NCBI RefSeq assembly: GCF_030272615.1
Contig: NC_081407.1
Coordinates: 434,158,730 to 434,222,729 of the forward strand
Origin: Cryptomeria japonica
Lineage: Eukaryota; Streptophyta; Pinopsida; Cupressales; Cupressaceae
Length of the DNA: 64,000 bases
Reading direction: 5' to 3'
The notes under the pieces were generated by a model. The model was not told the DNA's origin. It saw nothing but the letters and a program-made list of their open reading frames with translations, and did no database searches. The translations under genes and the position numbers were made by a program. Of this stretch, positions 51,401 to 60,400 are shown in pieces (position 1 is the stretch's first letter; each line of letters begins with the position of its first letter).

Positions 51401-54400
51401 TGGAGCATGTGAATCAAGGAACGATTAAGGGAAGAAGAAAGGAATGGGAAGTAAATAGGGAAGTGACTCTTTCAAAAGGGTAGAAATTATGAAGGGTTGT
51501 ACTCTTCAAAGGGTGCTAATTGTTACAGGTTGTGACTCTTGCCAAAAGGCAGACTTGATGAAGAGGTGTGACCTCCCTCACATTGGAAGATATAAAGGGG
51601 AAGAAGGATCAAATGGAATAGAGGGAAATGAAGTAGAATTAGAGGAGATCTAGAGCAGATTCAGAGCAGAATTATATGGAGGGATCTGAAATAAGATTTG
51701 AGAAGGAAAGAAGAAACTAAGATATGCAAAACTAGAAGAAGAAGACATGCAGATCTTAAATGGGGTATATGCAGATTTGAAAAGCAGTAAAGACAGATTT
51801 GAGAAGTGAGAGATAGGTGAAGATTAAACAAGACGTGAAAAAGCAGCAATTGTTGCCAAACAGATGTATCTTTTCATAACCAAAGAGTGACATTTTTTCT
51901 TCATGAATGGTATAAAGTGAAGGAGACATCATATGAAGAAGGATTGAGCCAAGAAGAAGATCAATCGGTCCGTTCAAGGAAGCATCGAACTTCATAACTG
52001 ATTTCAGAATAATAAAGAGAGGAAGCCGGCAGATTTGATAGTAGTAAGGGCAAGATTTAGGGCAATCCCAAAAGTATACATTACATTGTATTTTTGGCGT
52101 GTCCATTTGGACTATATATTGTCACTTGGCAGTCATGGGTTCCATTCTCCACATCTACATCACTCATAACTCATAATTTATAATTTTAACTACGTTAGGG
52201 AGCAAAGTCTATGTTTTACTAGTTTCTATATTTGTTAGCCTTGGGTACAATGCTTACTATGGGTAAGGACATGTTGTTTACCCTATTATACTACTGTTTT
52301 TCTACCCTTTATTCCTAAGTTATTATTTAAATATGTTTACATAAAATTAATGAAGAGTTAAATCATGGGTTAGTTGGGATCTCCTTTTCATTTAATATAT
52401 AGTGAGGGAATGCCCTAAAAGATGTATCTCTTTTCAACCCTATTTTGTTCATGCATTATAAAAAGTCACCATTGTGTGAGTACTAGTGTGTTACACCCAG
52501 ATTTGTACATGCAGCCCATATCAGGTGGCCGTTTCCATCTTTGCTTACTTTTAGTTCAATATTGCTTTTGCATTTTCTTTTGTGATTTTTTTAGGAATAC
52601 AGCAGGATTGTTTCCAGCAAACATTAAATAACTTTGAATAAGATGCAGACAATAATGACAAAAGACCAGTTGATCTCTAAACATAAATTTTTTTAAGGAT
52701 CCAAGAACTCCATTTTTTAGTTTGTCAAAAAGTTTTAATTGCTGTTTCAAATTTATCATCCATTATGTTGACTGTTGTAAATTGGTTAGATTTAAATGAA
52801 AGAGGAGTTATTAGTTATTACTAAATCACGGCTATTGTTTCATTATTGAGTCATTGGTTTAATTGACAATGGATATTGCAGCCCCATGATATGGCACGAC
52901 ATGTAACTTAACCAATCAATTTACGCATGTGGATGCCTAAGAGACTGAGATTTGCATGAGTCATTATTCTGACTATTAGGTCATACTGATTCAATCTCAG
53001 ATACTATAAACCTTGGGTAATAATAATCCATTTTATATCAGTCCATACACTGTTAATCCACAATATGCACCAAATTACTGTGAAGATAAAAACGTATCAC
53101 TTCCTAAGTTACACTTCAAACATCGTACAAAAGGTTCAAAACAAATGGATGAAAATAGATGAACTCTTTATGTATTGCCAAGAAACCAAGGAGATGTGAA
53201 CTCTCACAAACTTAATAACTGAAGATACCTATTTTGCTTTATTGTCCCCTTTTAGGTCTTTGCATGGCAATTAGCCATGGAAGGCATTGGTAATTATATT
53301 TTACTCTTATACTGAATCCCTGTGGCTGAATCCCAAATGGATGATGCTTCCTAATTTGGTCTTAATTATTGTCATTTTTCTACCTTGGAAAGCATTACCT
53401 TATAACCGTAATAACATTCTTCTTAAAACAAAGGACACAATTAGAGATCAGACATTCTGGTGGAATTCATAAATTAAAAGTTAATTATTGGCCAAAAATT
53501 GAGATTACTCTACTATGCAATGATCTTAAAAAAAATTAACTTCTTATGATATCTGTTCCTTAGATAAATACCAGTTAGTCAATTGGAACAAGATAAAATG
53601 CAGATTATTTCTGAATTAATTCAAATATAAAAAAATTTATTCTTCAAATGGGTTTTGATACGTAGTGTTGCCCATACTGCTGATACAACTGGTGGTCAAG
53701 ATGATCAATTTGTCATCCCCTCTGTTCCTGCCACCAACCTGACAGTAGATTTTACCTCTTAAGAGTTGTTTTTTTTTAACTTCTGGTTGATACTTGATAG
53801 CAATGGAAAGCTTTTACACATGGTATATCAGGTATACCATTTTATTTATAGTTGCCAAACCAGGTACAGGTACGTGAAGATGGTATGCTGGTACAGCAAA
53901 TTCTTTTGGGAGGGTTAGAGTACGTTATATTTAATAGATTGGTAAATTAATAATATTAAATATGGCATTTACTCATACTATTTTAATAAGTAATAGAAAT
54001 AATAAGGTATTAATACTAAAAATAATATTATTAAATAATAAATTAGTATTTGCATAAGTAATAATATATTAATAATAAGCAGAGTTTGAATGCAAAGCGA
54101 GGGTTTTAAGAATTTATCTATTCTTGAAAAGTGCATTGAAGACCAAGTACTGTTGCAAAATCAGAAATTCTCATTCAAAGCATGCATGGTTTCAGGACAT
54201 GCGGTACCCCGTCTAAGACAGGACACAGTCTGGTTTCGAGTATACCACACCCTGTATAAGACCCATGCTAGTATGCCAAGGACAAATGAGTTTGAGGTTG
54301 ATTGATATGACAATTTTGATCAGTTTGAATGTCTGGTTTGATTGAAAAAGTTCATCTGATTAAAGCACAATGCGTGATTGCATGTCGTTGGAGGGATGCT

Positions 54401-57400
54401 CAGTGATCTGTCGTATGCATCAAGAGGATATTTATTGCAAAATGTTTGTTTTTGGATTTTAATGTTTCGAAATTTTTTTGTTCATGTTTTTCAGGACTTT
54501 ATTTGACTTTTTAGGGATTTATTTCAGGACTTTATTTGATTTTTAGGGATTTTTTTAGGACATTATTTGATTTTTTTGGATTTTTTCAGGATATTTTTCA
54601 ATTTTTTTGGATTATTTCAGGACATTTTTCAATTTGTTTGGATTATTTCAGGACATTTTTCAATTTTTTTTGGATTATTTCAGGACATTTTTCATTTTTT
54701 TTTTGGATTATTTCAGGACATTTTTCAATTTTTTTTGGATTATTGATTCGAAAGTTCCAATGATTGATCATGACAAGGGGAACACACCCAATGCACATCG
54801 GAAAGACATATATAGAGACCAGGACCGAAACATATGCACAAGAAACCGGAGTATGCAAGACAATGATGTTGACCAATCACAAGCCTGGAACAGCACATTG
54901 GGTCAGGACATGATAAACCTGCAGAGAGAAAGCATAGCTAGAGGTCAGGATAGATGACGAAGCAATGATCTTTTTACACATGGTGCCTGTTTGCCAGGTT
55001 TTCACCATGCTACTTGCCCAAAACGCCTGTTTGCCAGGTTTTCACTAGAGGGCGAATCATTTTTTTTTACTTTTTTGTTCTTTTTCTTTGTTTTCACTTT
55101 TTTCACTTTTTTTTTTTGTTTTTTTTTTTTCACTTTTTGATTTTTTTTGTATTTTTTCAGGATCATATTTGAAGAATTGCTGATAGAAAATTATGCCCAG
55201 TACTTGCGAAGGTGCATGCTATTTACAGGATCAGACAAAGGTTCACCTTCTGGGGTGGCAAGCTGATATGCCCCCGAGCCATAGGCTGCAGTCACTATGA
55301 AAGGCCCAACCCAATTAGGTTCAAACTTGCCTTTGATGACGTCAGTAGATTGTGCATTCTTGGGGTTTGCCTTTAAAACCAGATCTCCCACTTCGAAGTG
55401 TCGCCCTTTGACCTTCTTATTATAAGAGCGACGGAGACGGTTTTGATATGCGTGCAAATGTGTCAAAGCTATCTGACACTTCTCATCTAACATCTCAAGT
55501 TGATGCAACCGAGAGACTCTGTGCGTTTCATCATCAATTAGATGTTGCAAGGAAACACACAAAGAAGGAATCTCCACTTCCAAGGGTAAAATGGCTTCCG
55601 CACCATACACCAAAGAATAAGGTGTTGCTCTAGTAGGTGTGCGGATAGAAGTGCGATAAGCCCATAGTGCTGGATTCAACTGGACATGCCAATCTCGACC
55701 AGCGTCATTGACAACTTTTTTCAGGATCTTGATAATGGTTTTATTTGATGCTTCGGCTTGACCATTACCCTGTGGATAGTATGGACTAGAGAAACGGTGT
55801 TGGATATGAAACTTTTCACAGAGTTCCTTGACATCTTTATTCTTGAAGGGACGGCCATTATCAGTGACTGTGGCAAGGGGAACCCCATATCGGCATATGA
55901 TATAATTCAATAGGAATTTTGAAATTTGCACACCAGTGATATAGGTCATGGGGATAGCCTCGATCCATTTTGTAAAGTACTCTGTGGCTGTAATGATGAA
56001 CTTGTGTCCATTTGCAGATGTCGGGTGAATCTTGCCAATAAGATCCAATCCCCATTGAGAAAAGGGCCACGGGGATATGACAGAATGAAGCTCTTGGGCT
56101 GGCGCATGAATATAATTTCCATGGATTTGGCATTTGTAGCACTTCTTAACAAAATCATGAACATCCTTTTCCAGAGTGGGCCAATAATACCTAGCACGAA
56201 TCAACTTTTTGGCTAAGCTCAGACCATTGAAATGGCCCCCACATATACCATCGTGAACCTCGTGTAAAGCCGTTTGTGCTTCATCAGAATCCAAACACCT
56301 AAGGAGGGTATGGTCAAAGGAACGACGGTAAAGGGTGTCGGCAATGATGACAAATTTGGCTGTCTGTCGGATGAAGGCTCGGCATTGGTTAGCGGAAAGG
56401 TTAGGTGGTAAGGTTTGGGATTTCAAGTATTGATATACATCATTGTACCACGGGGAGTTAGGACCAACAAGAACGCACATCACATCTGCTGTCGGAATGT
56501 CAAAAGAAGGGACAAGCAACTGTTCGACCAAAAATTCACATTTGTCCATGTTGTGGGGCATATTCAACATGGAAGCAATCATAGCCATCGCATCTGCCGA
56601 CTTGTTTTGAATTCTTGGAACTTGACTGAAATGGATAGCCGTGAATTTTGTCTTGAAGAAATCTACCATATGCTTGTAGGGAATAAGCTTTTCATCTTTT
56701 GTTTCGTAGTCATCATTCACTTGACGGATGACTAACTGAGAATCTCCATAGACTTGTAAATGTGTGATGTTCCAATGGACCGCTACTCAGAGTCCTGTGA
56801 CCAGAGCTTCATATTCTGCAATGTTATTGGTACAATGGAAAATTATTCTGTAGGATTTGGGAATAGCATCACCTTGAGGGGTGACAAACAATATACCTGC
56901 TCCGGACCCGAATTTGGTATGGGACCCATCAAAGTATAACTTCCATTCATTAGTAGATGTAAGAGCAAAGACTGATTCATCCAGAAAATCGGTCAACATG
57001 GGATGATCATCATAAATAGGAGCCTCTGCAAGTTGATCTACTATTACTTGTCCTTTTATTGCCTTTCGCTCCATGTACTCAATATCAAACTCACTGAGGA
57101 TCATCACCCACTTTGCTAGGCGACCTATCAAAGCTGCCCTACTAAGCAAGTATTTCAAGGGATCAATTTTTGCAACTAGCAATGTCTAATGACTTTACAT
57201 ATAGTGTCGAAGCTTCTGCGTTGCAAAGACTACTGCTAAACATACTCGTTCAATAGTTGAATAATTCAACTCATAGCCCACTAATGTCCGGCTGATATAA
57301 TAAATAGCTCGCTCTTTGCCATTCTCATCTTGTTGGGCCAAGAGAACTCCTAGTGTCGTTTCAGTTGCAGCAATATACAATATAAATGGCTTTCCTTCTC

Positions 57401-60400
57401 TAGGAGGCATTCGAATAGGTGGCGACAGCAAATAGTCCTTAAGAGCTTGAAATGCTGATTGACATTGCTCAGTCCATTTAAAAGCGACTCCTTTATGCAA
57501 TAAATGCTGGAATGGATGACATTTGTCTGCCAATTGAGCTATAAAGCGGCAGATTGACTGTAGCTTTCCTTGCAGACTTCTTAATTGTCGGAGATTGGAA
57601 GGAGGAGGCATATCCATTATTGCTTTAACCTTGGCAGGGTCGACTTCAATGCCTCTGTGAGAAACAATGTACCCTAGTAATTTGCCGGCTGTGACACCAA
57701 AGACACACTTCTTTGGACTGAGTCTAAGCTTGTAGGTCTCCATTCGGTCAAAGATTGGGCCCAGGATGGCTAGATGACTATCTCTTGTGACAGATTTGCA
57801 TAATAAGTCATCAACATAGTCTTCCATCAAAGTATGCATGAAATCATGGAAAATTGTCGTCATCGCTCTTTGATATGTTGCGCCAGCATTTTTAAGACCA
57901 AAGGGCATCACATTCCAACAGTAGGTACCCCAAGCATAGGTGAATGCAGTCTTATGTTGATCTTCAGGAGCAATGCGAATTTGGTTATAGCCGGAGAAAC
58001 CATCCATTAATGAGAGCATCTCATATCCAGCAGTCATGTCAACTATGATGTCTATATTTGGTAGTGGAAAATCATCTTTAGGGCATGCTTTATTGAGATC
58101 CCTAAAATCCGTACAGATTCTGATGCCCCCAGTTACCTTGCTAACTGGTACCAAATTTGAAGTCCAGTCTGCATAATCAATGGGTCTAATAAAGCCCACA
58201 TCTAGTAATTTTTCCAGTTCTACCTTGACCAAAAGAGCCACCTGGGGATGCATCTTTCTGAATTTCTGTTTGACAGGCTTGGCATCTGCTTTTAATGGCA
58301 AGTGATGAAGGACTAATTCTGAATCAAGGCCAGGCATATCTGCATAGGACCATGCAAAACTGATCTTCTTCTCAAAAAAGAAATTGACAAAATCTATCTT
58401 TTCCTGTTTTGATAAAGAAGCAGCGAAATGAATGACCTTAGGGTTGTCAGGTGTACCCAAATTGATTTCTTCGATCATTGCTTTGATGAACACCATGTAG
58501 GCTTTGTCAATCTTGCTTTCATATTATACTTATGCACTTGAAGGTGAGATCCACAAAACAAAGCAATTTGAAGGAGAAAGAAGGACAATGGAGAATTCTT
58601 GAGGAGACATTTCACATTTGTGATGGTTTGCATTTGAATTGAATGTCTTGTTTTTCATGTATCTCTATTGAATGTAATTAGGATTTGTCACTGCAATTTA
58701 GTTTTCGTGATTGAGCTAGACCAATTTGCTATTTGCTTTGATGATTTCCAATTTCCTATCTACAGATTAGTAAATTAATAATATTAAATATGGTATTTAC
58801 TCATACTATTTTAATAAGTAATAGAAATAATAAGGTATTAATACTAAAAATAATATTATTAAATAATAAATTAGTATTTGCATAAGTAATAATATATTAA
58901 TAATAAGCAGAGTTTGAATGCAAAGCGAGGGTTTTAAGAATTTATCTATTCTTGAAAAGTGCATTGAAGACCAAGTACTGTTGCAAAATCAGAAATTCTC
59001 ATTCATAGGGAAATAGAAAACCCATCCCCAGTCATGTTCGTCCCTGTTCGCATTTGGGAAAAGCTTTGTTTTAGAGTTTTATGTTTTTGAAAGATCAGAA
59101 AGAAACAATCAATGCCCGAAATCACTATGGAAATGTAACATAATGGACAATTCACATGCGTACAGGAGCTGTTCGACGGAATCGTTTCAGTGGGGAAAAT
59201 ACAGTACCCTGGAAGATTCCACCAACATTTCAGGAGAGATTTTGATTCTGGGACATTTCATACCCGGAATTGGTGGGTAAACCTGCCAATTCAGCAACAC
59301 ATATTTATATGTGATAGGTTGGACAGTTGAATTTTGATGAAATCAAAAGACAAACGCTGTGAACTTGAAAAAGATGTTTTGATAAATTTGGAATTAACTG
59401 AAACAGTTGGATAATCTTGGGATTATAAATTTGACACTGGTAAATAAATTTCTTCTCTTTATGATGTAGATAGCATTGTGTGATCATGATTTTCAAATAC
59501 AACATCCCACCACAACGCAGATTTTGTTTAAAATTATATTTACAGTTTCTCAATTTTTCTAATGCTGACATGACTTACTCGATTACTCTAAAATACAAAA
59601 AACCATAATTTACCCAACAACAGTAGTAGCATATAAATAGTCTTCAAATATCAAATAATTTTACAAACTAAATGCACTAATACTGAATGGAACTCGAGAG
59701 CATTAATACAATAAGATCCACCTTACAATGTGTATCTTACAGACAGATACAGCAAAGAAGATAAAAAATATGAGGAAAACCAACAAATGGTACCAAAGTA
59801 GTTAGACATGGCAAGAAATAAATATGCATATTCAAAAAAACTCACTTACGCGCCCTCCTTCTTGGTCTTGTGCTCCAGATACTTTCTCAAAATATCATCC
59901 ACTGTTGGGTTACGTGGAAGCTTAACCAACTGCAATCAAAACAGTATGAACTGTATAGAACTTTGATGCTAAACAATCAAAACACCTAGGCAATCACATA
60001 CTGATGAAAACATAAGCATGCCAAATATGATAAAATATAATCTAGTCAATGGCTGTGAAAGTCTAAATGATACATTATGCACAAAATGTAAATTGAATAT
60101 ACATATTAGATGTAAGTTATAAAGATATAAAGGTAAGTCCCCTTCTCTATATGCTTCTTATGGCTAATCATATTCCATTTAGATTGTGAACATAATTAAT
60201 TTTTACAATGAAAGCCAAGGCAGTATATCCTATATTTCCAAATAATAAGATTATGTATAAACTTCAAGCAATATTTAATTTAATTACCTTACCCAACTGA
60301 GTTACAAACTCCCAATCATCAACCAACTGCTTTTTCAAAGTAGTTGGCAAGTGAATCTTTATAATCTTTTCTGGAGATTCTCCATCTTTCTCCTAACAAA

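Noticed and set aside
54536-54957. Phe/Ile-rich frames at the 35-bp minisatellite
   Set aside because: They are translations of the repeat unit, not a membrane protein.
53936-59005. 242-bp repeats as LTRs of the Gypsy fragment
   Set aside because: No primer site or purine tract adjoins them, the ends are not consistently TG...CA, and gag/protease are absent.
60288-60392. Alternative donor GTAAG four bases earlier for this MRG exon
   Set aside because: It would put a TAA in frame at the start of the next exon. The chosen donor keeps the family sequence.
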